Part shown: in pieces, positions 17,788 through 24,637 of the stretch | Numbering within the stretch: position 1 is the first letter of the stretch | Layout of the letters: each line of letters starts with the position of its first letter | NCBI GenBank assembly: GCA_021817045.1 | Contig: JAKAWG010000050.1 | Coordinates: 1 to 40,135, forward strand | Direction of reading: 5' to 3' | Length of the DNA: 40,135 nucleotides | Source: Acidobacteriota bacterium | GTDB lineage: Bacteria; Acidobacteriota; Terriglobia; UBA7540 | The notes under the pieces: model-generated | What the model saw: only the letters and a program-made list of their open reading frames with translations | Told to the model about the DNA's origin: nothing | Database searches by the model: none | Made by a program: the position numbers and the translations under genes

Positions 17788-17809
17788 TTGCGTAAAGTAC
17801 ATACTTCCG
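17788..17809. repeat. Right terminal inverted repeat of the IS1595-type element
   Basis: The 22 bases are the exact reverse complement of 15779-15800. The passenger gene's ribosome binding site starts just inside this repeat. Confidence 0.93.
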
Positions 17810-17817
17810 AAAATCAA
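17810..17817. repeat. Target site duplication, right copy
   Basis: AAAATCAA directly abuts the right inverted repeat. It belongs to terC codons for ILIF on the minus strand. Confidence 0.93.
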
Positions 17818-18691
17818 TATCACGGCGAACCCAAAGTGCAGGTATCGCAGCTTCGCCAAGATGCCTGCGAGAACGAAATAGAGCGACCGCAAGCCGAGTA
17901 GAGCCAGGATGTTCGACGAATAAACAATGAGCGGATCGCGGCCAACGGCGAGAGCAGCCGGAATTGAGTCAACAGCCAGCATGAGGTCTGTACCCTCAAT
18001 CAGAATAAGAGCGATCAGGAGGGACGTGGCGACCCAGCGGCCGTTCCGCCGGACAAAGAAGGATTCTCCCGCGTCGTGGGCCATCGGAAGCAGACAGCGC
18101 GCCAGGCGAAGGGCTCCATTTCGCTCCGGGTCAGGAACAGTCCGTGGCCGGCGCCAGAGCCTCACGCCGCTAATGATCACTAAGACTCCGAAGAACCAAA
18201 GAGCCCACTCGAACCTGCGCATGAACGCGGCGCCCGCCGCGATGAGGGTGCCCCGCATCGCCAGCGCGCCCAGCACCCCATAAAAGAGCAGCTTGTGCTG
18301 ATACTTGAGCGGCACGGCCAGCGAACTGAAGATCACTGCAAACACAAAGACATTGTCCATTGACAGTGATTTTTCCAACAGGTAGGCGGCAAAAAACCGC
18401 ATCCCGCTTTCGGGCCCCCTCCATAAGTACAAGCCGATGCCTGCACCGATCGAAAGCGTGATCCATATACCGCTCCACATAGCAGCCTCACGTATAGACA
18501 CTCTGTGAGGATGACGATGAAACACGCCGAGGTCCAGGGCGAGTACACCCAGCACCACCAGCGTAAACACGATCTCTGCGAACAGGTTCTGCATTTGCTC
18601 TCACCCAGCCGCGTGCTGATCGAAGTCTGCTTGCTTTTCGGAGCGGCAAGGGCGGGCCGACTGTTCTGCGCCCTGGCTTCCACTCCGCCTG

Positions 18692-18910
18692 TCACTTACC
18701 CACGATGGAGGCCAGCCGGCGGCAGGCTGCATGGCCCTTGCGCCGAATGATTTTGATGGTCTTCCGTCCCCAGGTGTATCGCCACGACAGCATGGCCAAT
18801 CCCGCGAGCAAGAACGGAACGCCCGGCACAATCGGCAACACGAGACCTAAAGCGCCGAGCAGGAGCATGGCCCATCCGGACACCAGCTTGGCCTGGGAGA
18901 GGACCTTCAC
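18692..18910 (-). CDS. Small membrane protein, PGPGW/DUF454-like
   Basis: The 72-residue protein has one long hydrophobic hairpin, GWAMLLLGALGLVLPIVPGV followed by PFLLAGLAMLSWRYTWGRK, and a basic tail. The 'lPivPGvPFLlaGLaML' pattern fits the PGPGW or YbaN/DUF454 group of small inner-membrane proteins of unknown function. I place the start at GTG 18910, which has AAGGA at a good distance. The frame is open further upstream, but those residues overlap the receiver gene. It begins 10 bases after the receiver stop and precedes terC, so the three are probably one operon. Confidence 0.7.
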   Translation of the reverse strand: MKVLSQAKLVSGWAMLLLGALGLVLPIVPGVPFLLAGLAMLSWRYTWGRKTIKIIRRKGHAACRRLASIVGK

Positions 18911-18920
18911 CGCGCTTTCC

Positions 18921-19373
18921 TTATGCCACCCGGCGGCTGGGCTGATTATCAGGAAGCGCCAGACGCAGACAAGTGGCGACCGCTCGTCGCAACTCGGCAG
19001 CGGAGATGGGCTTCTCCAAGTAGTCAAAGGCGCCCAATTGCATTGCTTCCAAGTAGCACTTCATATCGGCGCAGGTTGCCAGGACGATTACGGGAATGTG
19101 ACGGCCTGCTGACGTGGCGCGCTCAACCACGACCCTTCCTTCAAACGTCCGGCTTCCCTGACTCACTACGACCAGGTCGAAGTCTCCGCGCTCGACAAGG
19201 TCCGCGCCTTGCTGATAGCTGGAGCAACTCACCACAACTCGATGACCCATACCTTGCAGTAGCTCATAGTGGTACTCGAGGTCTGCCGCGTCATCGTCGA
19301 CCAGTAGCACGGCCGCTCCAGAGAGCGTTAGGGCGATTGGCAGGGCCGTTTTCTTTAGGCTAGTTTGTCGCAT
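18921..19373 (-). CDS. Stand-alone receiver-domain protein lacking the usual phospho-acceptor
   Basis: This 150-residue protein has the CheY-like receiver pattern. Acidic pocket DDD lies at 26-28, Thr100 in VIVLAT and conserved Lys121 in YLEKPIS. The strand that normally ends in the phospho-accepting Asp reads FDLVVVSQGS, with Ser71 where Asp is expected, so ordinary phosphorylation is unlikely. There is no output domain. ATG 19373 has GGGGGA upstream. It probably works as a phosphorylation-independent receiver in protein-protein contact. It is first in the small operon leading to terC. Confidence 0.8.
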   Translation of the reverse strand: MRQTSLKKTALPIALTLSGAAVLLVDDDAADLEYHYELLQGMGHRVVVSCSSYQQGADLVERGDFDLVVVSQGSRTFEGRVVVERATSAGRHIPVIVLATCADMKCYLEAMQLGAFDYLEKPISAAELRRAVATCLRLALPDNQPSRRVA

Positions 19374-19487
19374 GATTCGTCCCCCTTTCGGAATTATTTC
19401 CGACTCTCGAACCGCGCGGGCGGGAGCGCGCCGGAATTGGGAGCCCGCTCAGCGCGTCCCGCACCCGCGTGCCGCAGTCGCGAAGGC

Positions 19488-20093
19488 TTATGACTGAGCA
19501 ATCCCCAGCTTCTCCTCGAGCCGCTGCATTTCTCCCTGAGCGCTCCCATAATCCAGAAAGTTGTCAAGGGATGCTTTCATTTCTTCGGCCCCTCCGGCAA
19601 TCGCATTGAGATGATCGGTGTATGCCGGAGCAAAGAGATAGCTCCGGTTTTCATTGAGGTGTTCAATGGCGGCCTGCGTATGGGACGCCACCTCAGCGGC
19701 AACCGGCACCACGCGGTCGATCGTCTGCTGCTGAAGGGGGGACGTGACGTGATGGATATCTTGCAGACGTGTCAGCCGGCTGCCGATCTGGTTAACGTTT
19801 TCTCGTACCACGCTCAGCCGATGGGCGTGACTTTCCCAGCTCAGACCTAAAAGGGAATGCGAAGTCAATTGGTCTGCGGCCGTGCGCAGGTTGCCAGAGA
19901 GCCTTTGAACCTCCCTGAGCAAGTTCGCCGCTACGGACTGGAACCCATCGGGCGCGCGGGGGAGGTGGTTGCGCAGTTTTATGCGATTTCCGTGGAAAGG
20001 AAAATAAAGAACCCGGCCGTCGTAGCTATTTGCGATGCGGCTCGGCAGAAGATATTCCAGACGGCAGCTCGCAACCCGGCCGGGCGGTGACAA
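19488..20093 (-). CDS. Helical hypothetical protein, Acidobacteria-type
   Basis: A mostly helical protein of up to 201 residues; from about residue 45 on it reads as real coding sequence (FQSVAANLLREVQRLSGNLR, LSWESHAHRLSVVRENVNQI, TQAAIEHLNENRSYLF). I recall similar proteins from Acidobacteriota with 'SWESHA', 'HVN.ig..l..L' and 'AiehLNEN' blocks, of unknown function. The start is uncertain: only a TTG at 20093 without ribosome binding site is available. The first ~40 residues look unlike the family, so the N-terminus, possibly a signal peptide, may be lost or frameshifted. The 114 bases to the receiver gene hold no gene. Confidence 0.55.
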   Translation of the reverse strand: MSPPGRVASCRLEYLLPSRIANSYDGRVLYFPFHGNRIKLRNHLPRAPDGFQSVAANLLREVQRLSGNLRTAADQLTSHSLLGLSWESHAHRLSVVRENVNQIGSRLTRLQDIHHVTSPLQQQTIDRVVPVAAEVASHTQAAIEHLNENRSYLFAPAYTDHLNAIAGGAEEMKASLDNFLDYGSAQGEMQRLEEKLGIAQS

Positions 20094-20119
20094 GGCCAGG
20101 AGCCTGCCCGGAAAAAAAC

Positions 20120-20155
20120 TGTCTCGTTTGTCTCGCCTGTCTCCACTGTCTCATT
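20120..20155. repeat. Four tandem 9-base repeats TGTCTCNNN
   Basis: Four copies of TGTCTC followed by GTT, GCC, CAC and ATT stand head to tail at exact 9-base spacing. Confidence 0.85.
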
Positions 20156-20182
20156 CGAACCGGCCAACATTGAGAGTGGTTC

Positions 20183-20246
20183 GTGGTTAGCGGTCAGGGA
20201 TGGGTAAACATCCCGCGTCAGTCACTAATCACTGGCCACTAACCAC
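20183..20246. repeat. Interrupted palindrome upstream of the 20257 gene
   Basis: GTGGTTAG (20183-20190) pairs with CTAACCAC (20239-20246). Inside, GGGATG and CATCCC form a smaller hairpin at 20197-20214. The motif GTGG/CACT recurs through the stretch. No T-run follows; it looks like a dispersed intergenic repeat. Confidence 0.6.
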
Positions 20247-20256
20247 TGCTTCTCTC

Positions 20257-21690
20257 ATGTCGCGTAAGTACACGGTTTCGGAGAAGGTTGTAGCGGCCAA
20301 TCGGAGGAATCTGGCCAAGGCCATGGCGGTGCCGGCCTCGATTCGCTTGCGGGTGACGGAGCGGCGGCAGGCAGCGGCGCGAGCAAACCTGGAGCGGGCG
20401 CAGGCGGCGCGATGTGGGCGCGGGGTGAGCTGCGTCGGGGCAGCGTCGATTGAGCGGAGCCTGACCTGGGCGGGCGAAGACCCAGCCGAGTGGGCACGTC
20501 ACCAGGAGCAATTCCAGCAATTTGTGAGCGCGCTGAGTGGAGGCGATCCATCCGAACCGTCCGTGGTCCGTCGTCCTTCGTCCCTTGCCCATGGCCAAGA
20601 ACCAGAGACGAAGGACCCCTGTAACCTGGATCGTGAAGTGGCGCGGGGGTTGGCAGAGTTGACGTGGCGGCGGCAGCGGGCGTGGCGGGGCGCGGCGCAG
20701 AGCCAGACGCGGAGGTTTTACGCGCTCCTGGAGCAGGCGGCGCGCGCGCCAGGGCCTTGGGGCGCGGAGCAGGCGCTGGAATTCGCCCAGGGGCTGATGG
20801 TGCGGTTTTATGACATTGCGGCAATCTCGAAGGAGTTGGAGCGGCTGGAGGGGCGGATGGGCTCGGTGCTGCAAGCCTACTTGTATGACCGTTACCAGGG
20901 CGATCCGGAATACGATTCGGGATCGAAGCCGGGCCCGCGGGCGCTGGCGCGCTTGCAGCAGATCGGGCCGGTAATGGGGAACACGCGCCTGTCCTCGGGG
21001 CAAGTGCGGGAGGCGTTGGGTTACGAATCGTCTGGCGGGCCGCCTTCGTTGGAACGGTTGAAAGCGAACTGTGACCGGCTGCGCGAGGAGAGCCAGTTTC
21101 TTGCCGAAATGTATCCCGAGCAAGCGGCCGAGCTCGATGCCGCCTTGGCGGAGAAGCTGGGGACAACGGACAGCGGCTCGAAGGATGTCGGACTGTCCGT
21201 GGTCGCTGGTCGTTTGCGTTTGGCCAGGGACGACGGATTCCGAACCACAGAAGAAGTGACCGTGCCGGAAGATTACGAAGACCACGGCGCGCGGGTGCGG
21301 GCGGCGTTTCACGGCGGGGAAGAAGCGGAGATGCGGGAACTGGTAGAAGAAATTGCGCGGGTGAGTTGGGAGTGGTTGCAGAGGTTGAAAAAGGAGCGGG
21401 AGGCGGAGCGGCAGCGGGTGGCCCGGGCGGTGGAAGTAGCGCCGGCCTTCAGGCCGGCAGGTGCCGGGCTAAAGCCCGACGCTACGCCGGCATCGGGCAA
21501 AAAGGGTGCGACCCAGCCAAGCGCTTACCGGCGGGCGCGGAAGGCGACGGCGGAACTGCGGATGGCGGTGCGGACGGTGAATGGGCCGTGGCAGGAGCTG
21601 TTCGAACGGTTGAAGAAGTTGCGGGAAGGATTGACGGCGTGGCTGGCGGCCGCGTATGGGAATGAGGCGGCCTTAAGCTTCGCCGGGTGA
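20257..21690 (+). CDS. Hypothetical protein, Acidobacteria-type, with in-frame repeats
   Basis: This 477-residue protein begins MSRKYTVSEKVVAANRRNLA. I have seen this opening in multi-copy Acidobacteriota proteins of unknown function ('KVVAANRRNLAKA...RxxR..ER R.A.RANL..A'). It is rich in Arg, Ala and Glu and mostly helical, with no transmembrane segment or catalytic motif that I can see. A part near 150-185 (GAEQALEFAQGLMVRFYDIA) is the best-ordered. Two palindromic repeats lie in frame: 20573-20616 and 21436-21485. I start at ATG 20257 because the region before it consists of intergenic repeats; the frame itself is open to 20200. Function cannot be proposed. Confidence 0.65.
   Translation: MSRKYTVSEKVVAANRRNLAKAMAVPASIRLRVTERRQAAARANLERAQAARCGRGVSCVGAASIERSLTWAGEDPAEWARHQEQFQQFVSALSGGDPSEPSVVRRPSSLAHGQEPETKDPCNLDREVARGLAELTWRRQRAWRGAAQSQTRRFYALLEQAARAPGPWGAEQALEFAQGLMVRFYDIAAISKELERLEGRMGSVLQAYLYDRYQGDPEYDSGSKPGPRALARLQQIGPVMGNTRLSSGQVREALGYESSGGPPSLERLKANCDRLREESQFLAEMYPEQAAELDAALAEKLGTTDSGSKDVGLSVVAGRLRLARDDGFRTTEEVTVPEDYEDHGARVRAAFHGGEEAEMRELVEEIARVSWEWLQRLKKEREAERQRVARAVEVAPAFRPAGAGLKPDATPASGKKGATQPSAYRRARKATAELRMAVRTVNGPWQELFERLKKLREGLTAWLAAAYGNEAALSFAG
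20573..20616. repeat. In-frame inverted repeat in the 20257 gene
   Basis: GTCCTTCGTC (20573-20582) is the exact complement of GACGAAGGAC (20607-20616). A GTCCGTGGTCCGTCGTCC run precedes it. It is read as RRPSSLAHGQEPETKDP without breaking the frame. Confidence 0.75.
21436..21485. repeat. In-frame palindromic repeat in the 20257 gene
   Basis: Outer arms GTAGCG and CGCTAC enclose GCCGGCC-TTCA-GGCCGGC and CGGGCT-AA-AGCCCG hairpins. It is read as VAPAFRPAGAGLKPDATP, a peptide I recognise as the translation of a common intergenic repeat. Confidence 0.88.
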
Positions 21691-22069
21691 GAAGGCGTGA
21701 AAGAATCCGAAAACGTCATTCTGCGGAGCCCCGATCCAGTGCATCGGGGCGACGAAGAATCCCAGTATTGCAAATACCGAGATTCTGAGCGAAGGATCAG
21801 GGCATTTTAGTAACTGCGGGGATGCTTCGCCGGGCTCAGCATGGCAAGCGCCGCTGGTTTCTCCCTGAGCCGCAATCGGGAATTGCTTGCGAATCGGGAA
21901 TTGGACGCAAGGTAGTCTCGGTGTGGTGTAGAGGCGGCGTGAGGTCTCTATTTGGCGAGGTAAACTGGCCGCTACAAAATCACACTGAAACGCCACGGAT
22001 CACCACCCGCCCTTGCGCACGCGGTCTGAGTCTGCCAATATTGCTCATTCGGCCACATAAGGAGAGCAC
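21691..22069. other. Repeat-rich intergenic region upstream of ilvD
   Basis: No gene is seen in these 379 bases. The first part (about 21715-21840) has the form 'gtcattctgcggag...gacgaagaatcccag...gagattctgagcgaaggatc'. I know this as a dispersed repeat of many soil-bacterial genomes. The final stretch before 22070 carries the ilvD ribosome binding site (AAGGAG at 22059-22064). Confidence 0.55.
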
Positions 22070-23752
22070 ATGCCATTCGATTCTAAACACTGGAGCCGCA
22101 CCATCACGGACGGACCGCAGCGTGCTGGCGCGCGCGCCATGCTGAAGGCCGTCGGCTATACCGATGAAGATCTGGCCAAACCCATCATCGGCGTCGCTAA
22201 CACCTGGATCGAGACCATGCCCTGCAATCTGAACCTGCGCGAGCTTGCCGTGAAGGTGAAGGAAGGCATTCGCGCCTCTGGCGGAACGCCGATGGAGTTT
22301 AACACCGTTGCCATCTCGGACGGCGTGACGATGGGAACAGAGGGAATGAAAGCCTCGCTCGTCAGCCGCGAAGTGGTGGCCGATTCCATCGAGCTGGTGG
22401 GCCGCGGGCACATGTTCGACGCCATCGTGGCGCTTGTCGCCTGCGACAAGACGATCCCAGGCGGCGCGTTGGCGCTGATCCGGCTGAACGTGCCGTCACT
22501 GCTGCTGTACGGCGGCTCCATCGCCACCGGTTTCTTCAAAGGGCACGAGGTGACGATCGGCGACGTTTACGAAGCGATCGGCGCTCACGCGGCCGGCAAG
22601 ATGTCCGAAGCCGAGTTGCGCGAGCTGGAAAACGTCGCATGTCCTGGCGCAGGTGCGTGCGGAGGCCAGTTCACAGCCAACACCATGTCCACGGTGATGG
22701 AGTTCATCGGGCTCTCGCCCATGGGCTTCAACAGCGTGCCGGCGACGGCGCCGGAAAAGAACGACGTCGCCTTCCGCGCCGGCGAGCTCGTGATGGACGT
22801 GCTGCGGCGAAACCTCCGGCCGCGCGACATCCTCACCCGCAAAGCGTTTGAGAACGCGATCGCCAGCGTGGCGGCTACCGGTGGCTCGACGAATTCCGTT
22901 CTCCACCTCCTGGCGATGGCGCGCGAGACGGGCGTTCCGCTTTCAATTGATGATTTCGACGCCATCAGCCGACGCACGCCGATTGTCGCTTCGCTTAAGC
23001 CCGCCGGCGATTACATGGCCGTTCACGTTCATGGAGCGGGAGGCATTCCGGTAATCGCGAAGAGCCTGCTTGAAGGTGGCCTGTTGCACCAGAACGAAAT
23101 GACAGTTACCGGGCGCACGATCGGAGAGGAAGCACGGCGGGCCAAGGAAACGCCCGGACAGAAAGTGATCCGGCCGGTGTCAAAACCATTTAAGAGCACG
23201 GGTGGCCTTGTGATCCTAAAGGGAAACCTGGCGCCCGAAGGGGCCGTGGTGAAGATCGCCGGTCACGAAATGCTTCGCCATCGCGGCCCGGCGCGCGTCT
23301 TTGACCGCGAAGAAGACGCGATGAAAGCCGTCACCAGCAAGGCCATCAAGCCGGGCGACGTTGTGGTGATCCGCTACGAAGGACCACGCGGCGGGCCTGG
23401 TATGCGCGAGATGCTCGGCGTGACGGGCGCGATTGTAGGCGAAGGGTTGGGTGAGTCCGTCGCCCTGCTCACTGACGGGCGCTTCAGTGGCGCGACGCGA
23501 GGATTAATGGTCGGACATGTGGCCCCGGAAGCGGCGCTCGGCGGACCCATCGCGGCGCTGCGCGACGGCGACATGGTCGTGTTTGACGTCGAGGCCCGCA
23601 CGCTTGACGCTGAGCTCTCTCCGGCTGAGATCGCAAAGCGCTTCGAGAAATGGACACCGCCGCCCCCGCGCTACCCGAACGGAGTCATGGGCAAATATGC
23701 TCGCTTGGTCTCCTCCGCCGCCGAGGGAGCGATTGCGCGCGTGGAATGGTAA
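22070..23752 (+). CDS. ilvD: Dihydroxy-acid dehydratase
   Basis: This 560-residue enzyme dehydrates 2,3-dihydroxy-acids to 2-keto acids, the third step of valine, leucine and isoleucine synthesis, in the cytosol. It depends on an iron-sulfur cluster. Cluster cysteines stand at C52 (ETMPCNLNL), C125 (ALVACDKTIPGG) and C197 in CPGAGACGGQFTANTMS; Mg2+-binding acidic residues are in the usual places. Other signatures are GGSTNSVLHLLAMA and LLTDGRFSGATRGLMVGHV. Length is normal. ATG 22070 has AAGGAG at the right distance. No other ilv or leu genes are in the window. Confidence 0.95.
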   Translation: MPFDSKHWSRTITDGPQRAGARAMLKAVGYTDEDLAKPIIGVANTWIETMPCNLNLRELAVKVKEGIRASGGTPMEFNTVAISDGVTMGTEGMKASLVSREVVADSIELVGRGHMFDAIVALVACDKTIPGGALALIRLNVPSLLLYGGSIATGFFKGHEVTIGDVYEAIGAHAAGKMSEAELRELENVACPGAGACGGQFTANTMSTVMEFIGLSPMGFNSVPATAPEKNDVAFRAGELVMDVLRRNLRPRDILTRKAFENAIASVAATGGSTNSVLHLLAMARETGVPLSIDDFDAISRRTPIVASLKPAGDYMAVHVHGAGGIPVIAKSLLEGGLLHQNEMTVTGRTIGEEARRAKETPGQKVIRPVSKPFKSTGGLVILKGNLAPEGAVVKIAGHEMLRHRGPARVFDREEDAMKAVTSKAIKPGDVVVIRYEGPRGGPGMREMLGVTGAIVGEGLGESVALLTDGRFSGATRGLMVGHVAPEAALGGPIAALRDGDMVVFDVEARTLDAELSPAEIAKRFEKWTPPPPRYPNGVMGKYARLVSSAAEGAIARVEW

Positions 23753-23869
23753 GGCTTGCCGCCGCACCGGTTCTTGCTGGTCGCGAGCAGCTATGCCAGA
23801 ATATTCGTTCAGGGCGGCAGGATCGGTTACAGATTTGCCGCCGCAGTCCAAACCCATGCAGGAGAGCAA

Positions 23870-24637
23870 GTGCTTGCTGATGTAAAGGCGCTTATCGAGT
23901 TGCAGCAAGTGGACCAAAGTGTTGCTGCGCTCGTTCAAAAGATCGACGATTGCCCCGGCCAAATCAAAGCCCTCCAGGACCAACTCACGGAGTTCATCGG
24001 ACACCTCGGCGAGCGCAAAGAGCGCCTCGGGCAGAACCAGAAAGAGCGCCGCGAGCTTGACGGAGAGGTTCAGACCATCAAGGCGAGAATCGACCGGCAC
24101 AAAGATCAGTTATACCAAGTCAAGACCAACGATCAGTACCGCGCCATGCTCAAAGAGATTGAGGGAGAAGAAGAGAAGATTCGGAAAGCGGAAGATCGTA
24201 TCCTCGAGAAAATGCTGGAAGCGGAACAGATCGAGAAGCTGATCCGCGATGCCACAGCGCGGCTTGAAAGCGAAAAATCTCGTGTTGAAGCGGAAGTTCG
24301 CGCGCTCGAAGCGGAGCGCAAGACGGCTCAGGAGGAACGAGAGCGGCTGCTGGTGCGGCGGGAGCAGCTTACCGCGGGAGTTCGTGAAGATATCCTCGCG
24401 CACTACGAACGGCTGAGGCGCGCCCGGCACGGCGTCGCGCTGGCGGAGGTGCGCGACGGCTTGTGTAACGGATGTCACGTGCGCCTGCGTCCACAGGCTT
24501 ATAACGAAATTCGCGCTAGCGACGTACTGCTGACGTGCGAGACGTGCAGCCGGATTCTGTATTTTGTGCCGCAACCGGAAGGCGCGGTGGTGGACGCTGG
24601 AACTCTCTCCGACTCGCAGCCGGCCATTCATAGCTAG
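23870..24637 (+). CDS. Coiled-coil zinc-ribbon protein (COG1579/CT398-like)
   Basis: This 255-residue protein is a long alpha-helical hairpin rich in Glu, Lys and Arg (about 10-190), then a C4 zinc ribbon: CNGCHVRLRPQAYNEIRASD followed by CETCSRILY. The arrangement matches the CT398/COG1579 family of putative nucleic-acid-binding or secretion-associated proteins. I place the start at GTG 23870, preceded by AGGAGA. The open frame extends to 23756, but the first 38 codons look unlike the family and lie in the ilvD-proximal spacer. The stop overlaps the possible GTG start of the RNase H gene; zinc-ribbon and RNase H-like genes are often neighbours. Confidence 0.85.
   Translation: MLADVKALIELQQVDQSVAALVQKIDDCPGQIKALQDQLTEFIGHLGERKERLGQNQKERRELDGEVQTIKARIDRHKDQLYQVKTNDQYRAMLKEIEGEEEKIRKAEDRILEKMLEAEQIEKLIRDATARLESEKSRVEAEVRALEAERKTAQEERERLLVRREQLTAGVREDILAHYERLRRARHGVALAEVRDGLCNGCHVRLRPQAYNEIRASDVLLTCETCSRILYFVPQPEGAVVDAGTLSDSQPAIHS

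Larger units (their letters stand above)
15779..17809 (-). mobile_element. Complete IS1595-family element with passenger gene, inserted in terC
   Basis: The element is 2,031 bp and ends in perfect 22-bp terminal inverted repeats (15779-15800, starting CGGAAGTATG, and 17788-17809, ending CATACTTCCG). Identical 8-bp AAAATCAA duplications flank it at 15771-15778 and 17810-17817, as expected for IS1595 transposition. It carries, on the minus strand, a proteasome-like passenger gene, the transposase and a short lysine-rich ORF. The intact ends, intact reading frames and perfect target duplication suggest a recent insertion. Confidence 0.93.
17761..18594 (-). pseudogene. TerC-family membrane protein, interrupted N-terminal part
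   Basis: The 277 codons comprise most of a TerC/Alx-type protein, a multi-helix inner-membrane family linked to tellurite resistance and manganese export. Typical motifs are SMDNVFVFAVIF and 'EGTDLMLAVDSIPAALAV', with acidic residues inside membrane helices. Native sequence stops at ...FAVILIF, where the IS begins at 17809. The frame then continues for 15 foreign residues (GSMYFTQGRRYNDCS) and stops inside the passenger gene. The C-terminal helix is at 15584-15778. Upstream on the same strand are a small membrane protein gene (97 bases away) and a receiver gene. Loss of the last helix probably inactivates the protein, but a truncated form could still be inserted in the membrane. Confidence 0.9.

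Noticed and set aside
20100..20250. CRISPR-like array
   Set aside because: The repeats are too short (9 bases) and lack spacers; no cas genes are present.
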